Position numbers and translations under genes: made by a program | Part shown: positions 18,116-28,865 of the stretch, piece after piece | How the letters are laid out: each line of letters starts with the position of its first letter | Position numbering within the stretch: position 1 is the stretch's first letter | The notes under the pieces: model-generated | What the model was told of the DNA's origin: nothing | Database searches by the model: none | Seen by the model: the letters and a program-made list of their open reading frames with translations, nothing else | DNA from: Bradyrhizobium diversitatis | GTDB lineage: Bacteria > Pseudomonadota > Alphaproteobacteria > Rhizobiales > Xanthobacteraceae | NCBI RefSeq assembly: GCF_016031635.1 | Contig: NZ_JACEGD010000035.1 | Coordinates: 1 to 63,998 of the forward strand | Length of the DNA: 63,998 bases | Direction: 5' to 3'

Positions 18116-18553
18116 AGAACCGTCCTTTCTACTTGCTAACTTGTGCCAAAAACGTTGGCTCCGTTATAGGCAGCTGACACGAGAATACTCCCTCGCGATA
18201 GCAGTCCCAACAGGATCCACGGAGATCACCTTTCGGCAACTGTTAACGGCGCATCGTCGCTTCGCACTGGTGCGCTTCATATCAGACACTGGCCCTGCGG
18301 AGTTAACGCTGTGGTTGGGCTGCTGAGGAGTAAGCTGGCGCTGCCGTTGTGCTTGCGTCGACGACTTCCTTCTGGAGTCGATCAAAGATGAGCAATCCAA
18401 GCCTCCAATCCGCTCGGTTGCGTAAGCAGGTTCTTGATATCGTTGGCTCCTGCTACTTATTCGCCGCGCACATTGTGCTCGCGCGAGACCGCGAACTGTG
18501 TCTGACCGCCCCGTCTGATCACTGGGCGCACCGCAACTCTTTCTTCAAGAGAA
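18116..18553. other. No recognisable gene; upstream region of leuA
   Basis: The region upstream of the leuA-like gene has no conserved frame. Its promoter should lie here, but I see no clear -35/-10 or sigma54 match. Confidence 0.35.
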
Positions 18554-18597
18554 GCTACACCACCGGCCTTACGGTGCATACTATCAACTTTGCTAGG
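18554..18597. repeat. IS427-type 3' end, right copy
   Basis: Partner of the 16470-16513 block (see there). It includes the CTAGGGTCC that encodes the typical end of an IS427 transposase on the minus strand. Confidence 0.6.
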
Positions 18598-18900
18598 GTC
18601 CAGACTCAATTGCATCCAATAGGAGACGATGGCAGCGAGGTGGACGGCAGCCAAGAAATTCCTGGCAAGTTTGTCATAGCGCGTTGCGACACGCCTGAAA
18701 TCCTTGAGCCTGCAGAAGCAAAGCTCGATGACGTTGCGCCCTTATAGGCGCGCTTGCTGAAGCTGTGGGAAGTCACCGTGTTGGATTTGTTCGGGATGAC
18801 GGGCTTGGCGCCGCGATCGACGATTTCGGCGCGAAAGCCGTCACCATCGTAGCTAGTTCTGCCAACGATCATTTGGATTATCGCCAGTCGGTTCACTGCA
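18584..18900 (-). mobile_element. IS5-family (IS427 group) transposase remnant, C-terminal
   Basis: The minus strand reads DGFRAEIVDRGAKPVIPNKS, HSFSKRAYKG, then in another frame YKGRNVIELCFCRLKDFRRV and ATRYDKLARNFLAAVHLAAI. This is the C-terminal third of IS427-type transposases, including the Glu of the DDE set. A frameshift lies near 18745. The N-terminal two thirds are missing. Confidence 0.65.
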
Positions 18901-19000
18901 AAACTATCGCGGCGATAGAAGAGGTCGTCCCATCCGGGTCGCCTCAAGTCCCTCACCGTGGCAAGAAAGGCCTCAATGGCCAAGCAAAAGCACAAAGATC

Positions 19001-19400
19001 GCGCCAGCGCACGGAGTGCGCAGTGATCATGGATCGGATGCAGCTTGACGAAACAGCGTCAATCTAGTTGAAACTGAAATCGCTGCCATAAGCTACGGGG
19101 AGGAACTTCGAGCAGGCTACGACACTCAGCCTGTAAAGATGAGACAATGGTTCAGGTTAGACCACAGCTAAAGTCACATCCTCACGCGCCGATTGCCATG
19201 GTTATGCTTCTTTGTTGGAGAGCGCCATGATATAGCTCATCGGGTCAGTTGAGTCCGCTCTCGATTTGCCGCGCAAGTCGAATCAGCCAGGGTGAGAGTT
19301 GCACCGAAGTGCTAGAAAGACGCCTCGTACCGCGCCCTTTTGCTTGAACGTGGCGTTCCTCGCATCATCAGGGCTTACTTCGAGTCGCTAAGCTTCATGG
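19001..19400. other. No recognisable gene
   Basis: Stop-rich on both strands; nothing identifiable. Confidence 0.4.
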
Positions 19401-19501
19401 CGTATCCAGCTCAGCCAACGGTCGCAATTACGCTGACGCTTGCGCGTGGTGAGGTGCCAGTGATGCTTACAGCGTCTTTCCCTCCCCGAGAACTGAACAA
19501 G

Positions 19502-19720
19502 TTATACGATAGGTTTTGAAGCGCGCCGGCGTACCGGTCGAATACCGAGCGCCACGATCCAAGCCAGAGAGGTATCCATCCGGCGTAGGCCCCAGGCATC
19601 GCGGTCACCGCCCGAGCAGCGCAGGATTCTCCTTGAGACCCAGATGAGCCCGTCCTCGACGTCCATCCCAAGGGCGATGTCGCGCAGCCAGTCTTCGTCT
19701 TCACCGAGGTCCTTCTGCAA
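19502..19720 (-). pseudogene. Small hypothetical scrap beside the IS66 element
   Basis: The frame starts MQKDLGEDEDWLRDIALGMD and has VEDGLIWV, resembling small conserved proteins with a DEDWLWDIA...EDGLIWV motif that I recall near transposases. After about 30 residues the sequence turns Arg-rich and looks degenerate. Confidence 0.3.
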
Positions 19721-19766
19721 ATCTTGGTAATAGTGGTGACGTGATGGACCTTGTTGACGTGAGTGG

Positions 19767-21425
19767 TCATGCGGCTTGAGCGGAGATCGCTGACACCGGC
19801 GTCCAATTCCATGGCAAGAGCTCGTCCAGCCGATGATCCGGATGGGCGGCGATGCGGGCCATGATGTCCGTGAGCCAGGCCTGCGGATCGCCCCCGTTCA
19901 TTTTGGCCATGACGATCAGGCTGTACATGGCCGCAGCGCGCCGCCCGCCGCGGTCAGAGCCGCAGAACAGCTAGGCCTTTCGCCCAAGCGCGATGTCTCG
20001 TAACCCCCGCTCGGCGGCATTGTTTGAGAGGCAAACTCGCCCGTCCTCGAGGAACAGAATGAAGCTCGCCCAGCGCTTCAGCATGTAATTGAATGCCTTG
20101 GCCAGGTCGTGCCCACGGGCCAGTTTGGCGAGCTGTTCGCGCATATAGACCTGAAGATCCTCGACCAGGGGTCGGCTCAGCGTCTGCCGCACCTCTAGGC
20201 GCTCCTCGGCACTCTTGCGATTGACGGAGCGCTCGATCTCAAACAGCGCATCGATCCGACGCACGACCTCGACAGCGATGAGGGACAACAGGATCTCTTT
20301 TTTGCCCGCAGCCTTGCGTCGCGCATTCGCTTCAATGTCGGCCATGGCGAAGAACGGGCGCCGCGCATGGACCCAACGCGCTGCCTCTCGGATTGGTGCA
20401 GGTTGCCGCCCGCCCAGATAGAGCTGGTTATGTCCGTCATAGGCGTCGGCCTGCAGGATGCCGGCATAGCCTGCCAGGTGCGCCTGGGGATGCTCGTCCT
20501 TGCGATCACGTGAGTAGTAGAACATCGCTGCCGGCGGACCCGCACCGCCAAACGGCCGGTCGTCCCGGACGTAGCCCCAGCACCGTCCGGTGTCGGTCTT
20601 GCCCTTGGCCACCACCGGTACGGTTGTGTCATCGGCATGAAGGCGCTCGGCCGGCATCACATGGCCTTCACATGGCCTTCGAGGCGGCGCAGGAGGAGAT
20701 CCAGCGAGGCACGGGCCGATCCCACGGCATCCGCCATGGTCGACAGCGCGATCGGCACGCCCTCCAGAGCATAGCGCTCGGCCTGGCGGTTTAGCGGCTG
20801 ATGCTGGCCGAACTTCCCGGACACGATCATGGCCAGAAGGCTCGGGCCGGCCCATCCCCGGGGAATGGCATGGAACGGCGCCGGCGTCTGGTTGATCTTC
20901 TCACAGTCGCAGCAGGAGAACTTCTCCCGGACCGTCTCGATCACCTTCCACTGGCGCGGCACCACTTCCAGCGTCCGCGTCACGTTCTCGCCGAGCTTGC
21001 GCAGGCGATTGCTGCCACGGCACTCGCAAGCCGTTGGTGGATCGATCACCACGCGCTCGCGTGGCAGATGCTCAGGGAAGGTCTGGCGTTCGACGCGCTT
21101 GCGGATAAATCCCCGCACGGTCGTCGTCTTGGCTACGGCCTGTTCAGTCGCCAGTTCGTCCTCGGCGGCGTCGAGCTCCAGCTCTTCGAACGTCAATGCC
21201 AATTGCTCGATCAGCCGCGACGAGAGCTCCGACCGCTGTCCATAAATCTGGCGTTCAAGCTTGGCGATCCGAAGTTTCTGCTGGGCGATCAGGGCTGCAT
21301 TCCGACGCCTTCGCGGGCGACCGCGAGTTCAGCAGCGATCTCCAAACCGTTGGCGCGCTCGACTGCCAGCGCCTCTTTCAGGGCGGCAAACGTCAGCCGG
21401 AGCAGCGTCGCGATCAGTAATCATG
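19767..21425 (-). pseudogene. tnpC: IS66 transposase TnpC, disrupted
   Basis: Recognisable in order are LRIAKLERQIYGQRSEL, the zinc-ribbon-like ACECRGSNRL ... FSCCDCEKINQ, and GWAGPSLLAMIVSGKFGQHQ. After a frameshift come RLHADDTTVPVV (DDE Asp), GCWGYVRDDRPFGG-type sequence, ADAYDGHNQLY, CLSNNAAERGLRDIALGRKA and, past an in-frame TAG, LFCGSDRGGRRAAAMYSLI. Three lesions are readable. A frameshift lies near 21300. An 11-base tandem duplication (ACATGGCCTTC twice) sits at about 20659-20680. A TAG near 19971 replaces the Trp expected between GRKA and LFCGSD. Confidence 0.75.
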
Positions 21426-21494
21426 CGACGCAGTGAATCACAGATGGGACGCGTTGTGATTCCCCAAAATGCCAAAGGCCGCAGATTCCTGCGC

Positions 21495-21842
21495 TCAGCC
21501 AGCGCTCAACGGTCGCCAGCTGAGTTGGGGATTCCTCCAATCGATGCCTTCGAGCATATAAGCCATCTGCGCGGCCGAGATCGACACCGCACCAGCTGAC
21601 GCTGAGGGCCAGATGAACTTGCCGCGGTCCAGGCGTTTGGCGTAGAGCGACATGCCCAACCCATCGTGCCAGAGGATCTTGACCAGATCGCCGCGACGAC
21701 CCCGGAAGATATAGAGATCGCCGGCATGAGGATCGCGCTTCAAGCTCTCCTGAACCGTAAGAGCCAAGCTTCGCATCCCGCGGCGCATGTCGGTGTGGCC
21801 AGTCGCGATCCAGACCCGGACGCCGCTCGGGATCGGGATCAT
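21495..21842 (-). CDS. tnpB: IS66 accessory protein TnpB
   Basis: 115 residues, MIPIPSGVRVWIATGHTDMR, FRGRRGDLVKILWHDG, MSLYAKRLDRGKFIWP and AAQMAYMLEGIDWRNP: the full TnpB (Orf2) of IS66 elements, needed for transposition with TnpA and TnpC. Length is normal. It starts with a 4-base overlap (ATGA) with tnpA. Confidence 0.85.
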   Translation of the reverse strand: MIPIPSGVRVWIATGHTDMRRGMRSLALTVQESLKRDPHAGDLYIFRGRRGDLVKILWHDGLGMSLYAKRLDRGKFIWPSASAGAVSISAAQMAYMLEGIDWRNPQLSWRPLSAG

Positions 21843-22228
21843 CGCCGCCTCAGAAGCTCAAGGACCCGCTGCAATGCCTCGGTGTCCACGTCCCGGTCAA
21901 CGCGCACGCGACAGCCGCCAAGTCGATCTCGATTATTCCGACCCTCGCACGCTGCAGGAGGCGAAGATGACGGCTGCGGTGCGTACGTCGACGCCGGAGC
22001 CGGCGTGGATGTGATCTCGACGGGAACAAGAGCCGGCATAGCCTCGCCGCCTAGGCGGCTCTGGCGCGCCTGCCGACGCCAGGTGAACAGCAGGCTCTGA
22101 GCCATTCCATGCCGGCGCGCAACGCCGCACACAGTCTCGCCAGCTTGCAAAGTCTCCTCAACCAGGCGAACCTTCTCGTCGTAACTCCACCGGCGCCGAC
22201 GCTCGGCACCCAGCACCTTGACCTGCAT
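21839..22228 (-). CDS. tnpA: IS66 accessory protein TnpA
   Basis: ATG 22228 opens MQVKVLGAERRRRWSYDEKV. LQAGETVCGVARRHGMAQSL then gives the helix-turn-helix, with LLFTWRRQARQ after it and a low-complexity linker ending in LQRVLELLRRR. This is the IS66 Orf1/TnpA type with its N-terminal DNA-binding domain. An ATG five codons further upstream (22243) is also possible. Confidence 0.8.
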   Translation of the reverse strand: MQVKVLGAERRRRWSYDEKVRLVEETLQAGETVCGVARRHGMAQSLLFTWRRQARQSRLGGEAMPALVPVEITSTPAPASTYAPQPSSSPPAACEGRNNRDRLGGCRVRVDRDVDTEALQRVLELLRRR

Positions 22229-22394
22229 TCGCCACATGACCACGTGATGGGAGGCGACGTGGCTTCGGTTCTGTGCTGGCGGATGCGAGATACGGCCTCA
22301 GCGCGCCGTTTCGATAAGAGCTCACGGCATGCGGGCTTACCTGGGCCGCTGGCATCCCCCGTCACCTCAAGGTTTACCCCGTCTGCGCCAAGCT

Positions 22395-22700
22395 AATCTG
22401 GCCAGTTCCTGCAAGCGGCACATTCCGGACATCCTCTCGAGGGCAACCGAAGACATGCTCGCCGGTTCGAACTGGCAAAATGTGAGCTCGCGAACGAGGC
22501 CAAGGTCCGACTGAAAGCCCGTTTTGCCGCCGTTCGGGGCGGATTGCCGCCGCAGCGGATCAAGGACCAGCAGCATCTTCGCGACGAGGAGGTCTGGCGG
22601 ATCGGCTAACACAGGACGTCAGGGGGAGAAGAAATACTGTCTTGCCGATCTGTCAGCAGCAACAGATCTGCGCACATTGCGCTGCCAAGGATCGAAGCAT
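22395..22700 (+). mobile_element. IS701-family transposase remnant (second copy)
   Basis: LSRATEDMLAGSNWQN and, after a frameshift, GEKKYCLADLSAATDLRTL parallel the minus-strand remnant at 11.2-11.7 kb but in the opposite orientation. It ends abruptly just before the aminotransferase gene. Confidence 0.55.
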
Positions 22701-22800
22701 AAGCACTGCCATTTTGCGCCAACGCGCGAGGTTGAGTCATGAAAGTCCTACCCCATTCTGGCCTCGCCTGGTTGAAGCAGATACTGACTGCGACGCTGGG

Positions 22801-24084
22801 CTATTTCAATGTTTCGGCCAAAGATTGCTCAAATATGTCAAGACCTTGATTCAGTGTCTCAAGATCGATCGTGAGTGCGGGCAAGAACTTTACGACCTGG
22901 TCATCGGGTCCGCATCGTTCGATGACCAATCCCTTATCGAAGGCCTTGCGCGCCGCCGCTTCCGCGATTTCGGCCATTTGGCAGTCAAACCCCATCGCCA
23001 TACCCCGTCCTCGAACAGCAAAACTGTTTCGATGCCCGGCTGCAATGGCCTCGAGTCGGTTCCGCATAAGCCCTCCGATGTGCTGAACCCCCTGCGAGAA
23101 CGACCGACTGCGCCAATAAATGTTTATCGCTGCCGTTGCAGATACAAGCGCAAGGTTGTTTCCTCGAAATGTGCCAGTGTGCTCTCCTGGCCGCCACGCG
23201 TCTAGCTCCTCCTTGATCAACAACATTGACAATGGCAGACCATAGCCACTTAGCGATTTCGACAGTACAACAATATCTGGCGACAATGCTGCGAACTCGA
23301 AGCTAAAGAATTCTCCCGTACGACCACAGCCCATCTGAATGTCGTCGACTATGAAAAGAGCGCCAGCATCTTTTGCTATGGTCTGAATTGATCGCAACCA
23401 TTGCCTGCTACCCACGTTTATACCGCCTTCTCCCTGCACAGTTTCGACAAGAATGGCCGCTGGAGCGTCGACGCCGCTACTCTTGTCCAGCAATACCTTT
23501 CGCAGGTAGTCAGCAGTATCAACAGCTGGCCCAAGATAGCCATCATAGGGCATGAAAGTTGCGCCAGACAAAGAAACGCCGCTGCCTGCCCGATAAAAAT
23601 GATTACCGGTCGCAGCCATGGCTCCTAGACTCATGCCATGATATCCATGCGTGAATGAAATCGTATTTTGCCGTCCTGTGACTTTGCGAGACAGCTTTAA
23701 AGCTGCCTCAATCGCATTAGCACCAGTTGGCCCCGTGAATTGGAAGCGGTATTGCAGCCCCCGCTCCCGGAGTATGACAGAGCTGAAAGTCTCCATGAAT
23801 TCCGACCTTGCAGGAGTGGCCATGTCAAGCCCGTGGACGACGGCATCCGACGCTAGATACTCAGCAATAGCAGCTTTGATCGTGTGATCGTTGTGGCCAT
23901 AGTTCAGCGTTCCAGCACCGGAGAAGAAGTCGATGATCCTTCGACCATCCTCCGTAAACATAATCGATCCGCGCGCTCGACTGAACATAGCCGGGAACAA
24001 ACGTGAGTATGAGCGGACGTTTGATTCTAGGGCTTCAAACGCCTTCATCTCACGCCGTGTATCAATCACTCCCTCCATGGTCAT
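22801..24084 (-). CDS. ectB: Diaminobutyrate-2-oxoglutarate aminotransferase (EctB type)
   Basis: The 427-residue class III PLP aminotransferase has the EctB hallmarks SNVRSYSRLFPAMFSRARGS, FFSGAGTLNYGHN, FTGPTGANAIEAALKLSRK and VETVQGEGGINV. IVDDIQMGCGRTG contains the cofactor-binding Asp247. LSKSLSGYGLPLS contains the PLP lysine K276, and HTGTFRGNN follows. It interconverts L-2,4-diaminobutyrate and aspartate 4-semialdehyde with glutamate/2-oxoglutarate. No ectA or ectC is nearby, so complete ectoine synthesis is not encoded here. A degradative role, or diaminobutyrate supply for another product, is possible. An IS701 remnant lies immediately downstream and an IS21 remnant upstream. Confidence 0.75.
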   Translation of the reverse strand: MTMEGVIDTRREMKAFEALESNVRSYSRLFPAMFSRARGSIMFTEDGRRIIDFFSGAGTLNYGHNDHTIKAAIAEYLASDAVVHGLDMATPARSEFMETFSSVILRERGLQYRFQFTGPTGANAIEAALKLSRKVTGRQNTISFTHGYHGMSLGAMAATGNHFYRAGSGVSLSGATFMPYDGYLGPAVDTADYLRKVLLDKSSGVDAPAAILVETVQGEGGINVGSRQWLRSIQTIAKDAGALFIVDDIQMGCGRTGEFFSFEFAALSPDIVVLSKSLSGYGLPLSMLLIKEELDAWRPGEHTGTFRGNNLALVSATAAINIYWRSRSFSQGVQHIGGLMRNRLEAIAAGHRNSFAVRGRGMAMGFDCQMAEIAEAAARKAFDKGLVIERCGPDDQVVKFLPALTIDLETLNQGLDIFEQSLAETLK

Positions 24085-24439
24085 CTTCTCCGCAAGTTTT
24101 CAATGACGCTTTAATCGGCTGCGCCAAGTGTGGACATAGGACCGGTCGTACGCGCATTTCGGCGGAGTTGCGTGATACTGTTCACCAGAATGGCTCGACT
24201 CACTTACCTCAGAATTGGGAACAGCGAACCTACTAAGTGCGGTAGTCTTCTGTCATTGAGAGTGTTACGTCTGGATCGATTAACGAGCGGATGATCGCTG
24301 ATTTGAGCTGTCTGCGTGCGTGGGACGGAACTGTTGGGCGTGCATGGGCGCCGAGAGCAGCGAGAACGATCTCAAGCCGTGGCGAAGGCGCACTCCCGAA
24401 TTCAGACGGACCACGTACCCCCATCGAGCATTACTCGAC
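24085..24439. other. No recognisable gene; upstream region of ectB-type gene
   Basis: No conserved frame and no clear promoter motif seen. Confidence 0.35.
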
Positions 24440-24775
24440 TCCAGCGCGGGCGCGCAAATCCCAATAGCAAGTACGACCAGGACCTCGATTATCGGCACGT
24501 TGTCCATTGCTTGCGCAAGCCAATGGCGCTTCTCAATCTGGTCTATCGCGACCGGCTGCTCCCATGTGACGCCGACCGCCGGAACTTCGAGTTCTGTGTG
24601 AACGCTTGCCGAACAAGAAGGCCTGTTGGATCAACGTCGACCTGCTCACACTCGCTCATGAGCGCGGCTGCGCGGCTGGCCTCGCTGAATACTCGCAGCT
24701 GATCTGGATGCCGGCCGAGTGGCCGACATCAACCTGCGCTCGCTTGGCCCTTGATCCCGCCAACGGTAAGCGTGG
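24440..24775 (+). mobile_element. IS21-family IstA remnant, C-terminal
   Basis: DLDYRHVVHCLRKPMALLNL and VYRDRLLP are followed in the next frame by WINVDLLTLAHERGCAAGLA and TCARLALDPANG. This is the C-terminal end of the IS21 transposase IstA (HALRRKPMALLNLVYRD, then VELLALAHER..CEAELA). A frameshift lies near 24610. IstB is absent. Confidence 0.6.
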
Positions 24776-24831
24776 CTCTGCGGCCTTTTTGATTGGCGCC
24801 TTGACGACGCAATCCGCCAACGGGCGCGAGT

Positions 24832-25440
24832 TCAGCCCCCGATGGTGGAGTAACGGAGAAAGGCTCGCAACGACCAGCACATCGCCTTGCCTGTTCCCGG
24901 GCTCCAATCCTGGGCGTGGCGCTCAACGTAGCGGATCACGTCCTCTTGGCTGATCTTGCACAGGGCGCCGGCGCCGCCGGAGTACACCTCGTGCAGGAAC
25001 ATGCGCATGACTGGGAGATGGCGGACGATAGACCTCGGGGCCAAGCCGCGCTCTGATCGCAGGTCGGCATCGAACTCCTTGAAGATTCGTTCGTGCGGGG
25101 TGAGAGGCGGTAGCACCAACGCCGCGATCGCGCCTTACTCGCGCAGCATCGACAGCCATCGCTTGAGCACAGCTCCGTCACCGGGTTGGATAGATTGCCT
25201 CCCGCTTCGAGGTCGGAGGTACCGCTCAACGACCTGCTCATCGAGATCGACCAGCTTGTAGTGACGGCCCGCGATCCAACTCAGGAGCTCGCCAACCACG
25301 TTGAGGCAACGCCACGTGCCGTGCTGAACGAGCCTCTCTTCGACGAGACGAGCGGCGTACCGCTCGACGAACTGTCCGTGCGGCCCGCTTCTGAGACGCC
25401 GGTACAGCCGGCTTCGGCCCAAGTACTCTTCAACTTGCAT
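24832..25440 (-). pseudogene. Tyrosine recombinase/integrase, N-terminal part with stop codon
   Basis: From ATG 25440 (MQVEEYLGRSRLYRRLRSGP) the frame runs through a SAM-like integrase N-terminal region to SMLRE, where TAA interrupts it near 25139. It resumes in frame with LVLPPLTPHERIFKEFDADL, RGLAPRSIVRHLPVMRMFLH and GKAMCWSLRAFLRYSTIGG. It then ends before the catalytic domain (R..HxxR..Y is missing). This is a remnant of the long integrases found in arrays or islands. It abuts the IS66 remnant at 25.57 kb. Confidence 0.65.
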
Positions 25441-25572
25441 CTTCCTGTTCTCCGCTGTTGAAAGCGGAGGCACAGAACGAACTATGCCGAACCGACCAAA
25501 CGCCGGTCGGCTAGATCTGGGGAAAACGACCCCACCCGGCATAGTTCGGCGGGCGGCATAAACGGCCCTATA

Positions 25573-26610
25573 CCGCGCTGGGCATAGGGCCGTCTCAATC
25601 AGCGACGCCAGCAATGCCCAATTTCGGCACCCTCGTCGCAACCAGCGAACGGAGCGTTCTTGGCATTGAGCTTCATCGGCCGCATCGCACGCTCGACCGC
25701 GTTGGTGTCCATTTCAATGCGCCCGTCATCAAGATAGAGCGTCAGATCGTCCCAATGACGCAGCGCACAGCGCAAAGCCTTCGCCGTTTCACTCTTCTGC
25801 GCGAGGTCACCAAGCTTTGCCTCAAACCACTGCTTCAACGCCGCGGCCAGAGGTTGGGCATGCGCCTGCCGGCCAGCGCGGCGTTCGGCCGCGGTTCGAC
25901 CGCGCAGTGCCTTCTCGATCGCGTAGAGCTGGGCGATGCGGTCAAGCGCCTCGTGGGCAACGGGAGCCGGCGCCGGGGCAGCCTCGCGCTCGATCTTCAC
26001 AAACTGGCGCCGCAGATGCGACCAGCAGAAGGCGAGCGTCCCAGACAGCGCGTCCCCACGTATCGCGCGGGTCATGGTCTTATAGGCCTCATAGCCGTCA
26101 CAATGGATGATGCCGCGATAGCCCTCGAGCAACTTCAAGCCATGAACGGCACCCCGGCCCGGTGCATAGGCGTAAGCCACGCCAGGCGGGTCAGGCCCGG
26201 CCCAAGCCCTGTCATCGCGCGACAGCGCCCAGAAGTTGTGTTTCGGCACGCCATAAACATATCACTCAGCACGGCAAAGCTAGGCGCTCCGCGTACCTCT
26301 ACCCGCACACCCAGGAGCTCAACCGTAACAACGGCTGCTTCCGGCGATCCGGAAAGCTCCGCAGCCGTCGGCCGCGAAGATTCCGACACCAACGGCACGA
26401 ACGATACTGTATCCGCCGAGGCGGGAAGCGACAATTGGCCCAAATGCGCGATGCGCCGCCAGCCGTGCACCTGCTGTGGCCGGCAGCCATGGCGGCGCGC
26501 GATGTCCGTTACAGCCGCGTCCGGCTGGAAGCTCTCAGCGACGATCTGTGCCTTCTCGTCCGGCCAGCGCTTTTCGACCCACGCCAGCATACACTTCAAT
26601 ACGCGGCGAC
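25573..26610 (-). mobile_element. IS66-family remnant with tnpB deleted
   Basis: The TnpA part, KRWPDEKAQIVAESFQPDAA then VTDIARRHGCRPQQVHGWRR (26599-26275), runs without a break into the middle of TnpC: MPKHNFWALSRDDRAW, AFCWSHLRRQFVKIEREA, IEMDTNAVERAMRPMKLNAK. tnpB and the start of tnpC are therefore deleted. Near 25640 a frameshift precedes NWALLASLIET, and the element is then cut off by unrelated sequence. Confidence 0.7.
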
Positions 26611-26814
26611 AAGGGTCGTCTTATGTCGTCCGAATGCTCATCCATTGTGAGCACCCTTACCGAAGATGACTCTTCTAACGGTGCTCCCAAGACTGCGCAC
26701 AAGCAATCTGAAGGGCCTCGGCGCCACGCTTACCGCCAACGTTCTGAAAGTCGTGGTGCATCTCGCGCCTATGAATGTCTCGACCAGATCGGACACGCCG
26801 GATGAGCACGGCCG

Positions 26815-27110
26815 ACGCCGAGTATCCTGACCGTGAGCGATGACTGCAGCCGCGAGAGCCTTGCGCTGGTGGCCGATACCTCGCTCGCGGGTACCCCGGG
26901 TGGTCCTGAAACTGAATGACTGATCACCGGACGCAGCAAGCCGAAGATGGTGGTCAGGGACAACGGCAGCGAGCTCACCAGCAACGTCATCCTGACATGG
27001 GCTGATCAGAGCCGCGCGGCATGGCACTACATCGCGCCGGGCAAGCCCATGCAGAATGCCTTCATCGAAAGCTTCATGTATAGACGGCCCCGCGGATGCA
27101 AGGGATTTCA
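26815..27110 (+). mobile_element. IS3-family OrfB remnant, central part
   Basis: LTVSDDCSRESLALVADTSL, then in frame MVVRDNGSELTSNVILTWAD and RAAWHYIAPGKPMQNAFIES, carry two acidic residues of the DDE catalytic set. The sequence is broken by a frameshift near 26900 and stops after the AFIESF block. Its C-terminal part seems to resume at 28866. Confidence 0.65.
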
Positions 27111-27334
27111 GCAGCACTTTCGGATACCGATCGGGTGCGTTCATGTATGCGGCCTGTTAGCGCGACCGATGGCATGGCCGCTGGCCCTGATGGACATCGC
27201 GGATCGAGGCCTCATCAACGGGACCCGCTTGTTGCGCTTAAAGCTCTTCGGGCTTGCTCGATCCCCAGCTCCGCCGGTTTCCATCATGCTATCATCTGCC
27301 CTCGCACCACAATGTGGCCAGCATGCGCGGTAGC

Positions 27335-27480
27335 TCAGGCCGCCAGCTTAGGCCGATAGAATTCCCCGGTGTCATCATCCCCCAGACGATCCGGGCCAAC
27401 TTATTGGCGACGGCGATGGCGACGACCGAGGGCCGACGCCGTTCAAGCAGGGCTTCGATCCAGCCGCCTCCTGTGACGCG
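27335..27480 (-). mobile_element. IS110-family transposase scrap, C-terminal
   Basis: GWIEALLERRRPSVVAIAVA and NKLARIVWGMM match the C-terminal end of IS110/IS116-type transposases (LLERR..NVVAVALANKTARIAWALL). Confidence 0.5.
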
Positions 27481-27789
27481 CTCGCGGGTCCAGCGATTCC
27501 CGTTGCCCGTCTTGAAGCCGTTGCGGTTGAGGAGGCCAGATCGTCGCTGGTGATCAGCACCGGTTGACGCACGGCTTGGATAATATCAGCAGAAGTGCTG
27601 TTGCGCTGTCCGCGCTGGCGCTTGGGCAAGCGCAACTCGCTATGAGCGCCACCCACCCAGTGGACGATGAGATGATCTCGGACGCTGCGTCGTCGATATC
27701 GGCCACGACCTCATCGACGAAGGTGCGTACAATGCGTTTCTTGAGCGAGCATCCGTCGTCGGCGCATTCCAGACCGTTTTGAGGTTCTA

Positions 27790-28700
27790 GGCGAGAACGA
27801 CTAGTAAAGCCGGATCAGCAATGGGTGCAGGCGTCCCCGCACCTGCATAGCGATCTTGCCCCTCGGCCTCCGCCGCGTGAGCGAGTGCCCTGTTTCTGCG
27901 CGCTTCAAGTTCACTCGCCACCAGCCGGCCCGTGGGGTCGGCGGCATCGTATTGCCGGAAAGCCCGGTCTGCGGCAAAGCGTGCCCGCTTCCAGATCGCG
28001 ACTGGGGGCATCGCGCACCTGATCCTGTCGTTCTTCGGCCTCCTTGGCAGCAGCGGTTGCAGCGGCGATCGCGCCTGGGCCGACAACGCCAAGCAGGGTT
28101 TCCTCGATCCCATCATCGACGCGCAATCCGCGAAAGACGATGCAGTGAGGGTCGCCATTATCCATCCAGGCACGGCTGCAGCTGTAGCGCGGGATATGGT
28201 GCTTCATGCCGGACTACCAGAGTGTGAGCTCGCGGCCGCAGCGCTTGCACCGGATCAGACCGGCCAGCAGCGCATCACCATGCTTGGGCGCACCGTGATG
28301 CCGACCCGTGGGAACGTTGCTGCTGAGCATGGTGCGGATCGCCTCGAACTTCTGCCAACTCACATACCCTTTGTGGGTGTTGGGCTTCAACGCCAGCCAT
28401 TCGTTGCGCGCCTTGCGGCGGATCTTCACGCTCACGCCCACGGCGCTGTATCCCGCCGCCACAGCCGTCTTACCATAGGCATAGTCGGGTTCTCAATGAC
28501 CGGTGGATCGCGGAGTAGCTCGGTCGCGGCCAGGCCGTGCCGCCATTGGTCTGCTTCACCGGCAGATCGAGACTGTACTCGTAGGGGCCAGCTGATGGCG
28601 TTCGATCCTCCAACGGCAGATCGAGAAGCGCTGAGGGCGCCGCAAGTTCGTCGATGCTGACAAACGGCTGGGCTGTCAAACGCTGGACGTCAGGGAATGC
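27790..28700 (-). pseudogene. Large serine recombinase, C-terminal part, frameshifted
   Basis: Pieces in order on the minus strand: TAWPRPSYSAIHRSL, KTAVAAGYSAVGVSVKIRRK, YVSWQKFEAIRTMLSSN, the zinc ribbon LLAGLIRCKRCGRELTL, HHIPRYSCSRAWMDNGDPHC, GLRVDDGIEETLLGVVGPGA and the coiled-coil AAAKEAEERQDQVRDA. This is the C-terminal half of resolvase/invertase-type large serine recombinases used by integrative elements. At least three frameshifts are present, and the N-terminal catalytic Ser domain is absent. Confidence 0.65.
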
Positions 28701-28865
28701 CGTCCGGTCGAACATCCATGCCGGAACTTCCAGCCAATGATCCGATCGCGCCCCACCAGCGTGCAGCGAAAAACGACATCAGCAGCCTTGTCGACAGCCC
28801 CATGAACACAAACTCGGGGACCAAACCAAGGACGAAGCGATAAAGAACCTCACGAAGAACGGTCC

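Larger units (their letters stand above)
19767..22243 (-). mobile_element. IS66-family element (tnpA-tnpB-tnpC), nearly complete
   Basis: The order tnpA (22228-21839), tnpB (21842-21495) and tnpC (about 21425-19767) on the minus strand is canonical for IS66. tnpA and tnpB look intact and overlap by ATGA, while tnpC is broken. I could not fix the terminal inverted repeats with confidence. Three further, more damaged IS66-type remnants lie at 25.6-26.6, 39.5-41.1 and 49.0-49.5 kb. Confidence 0.75.
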
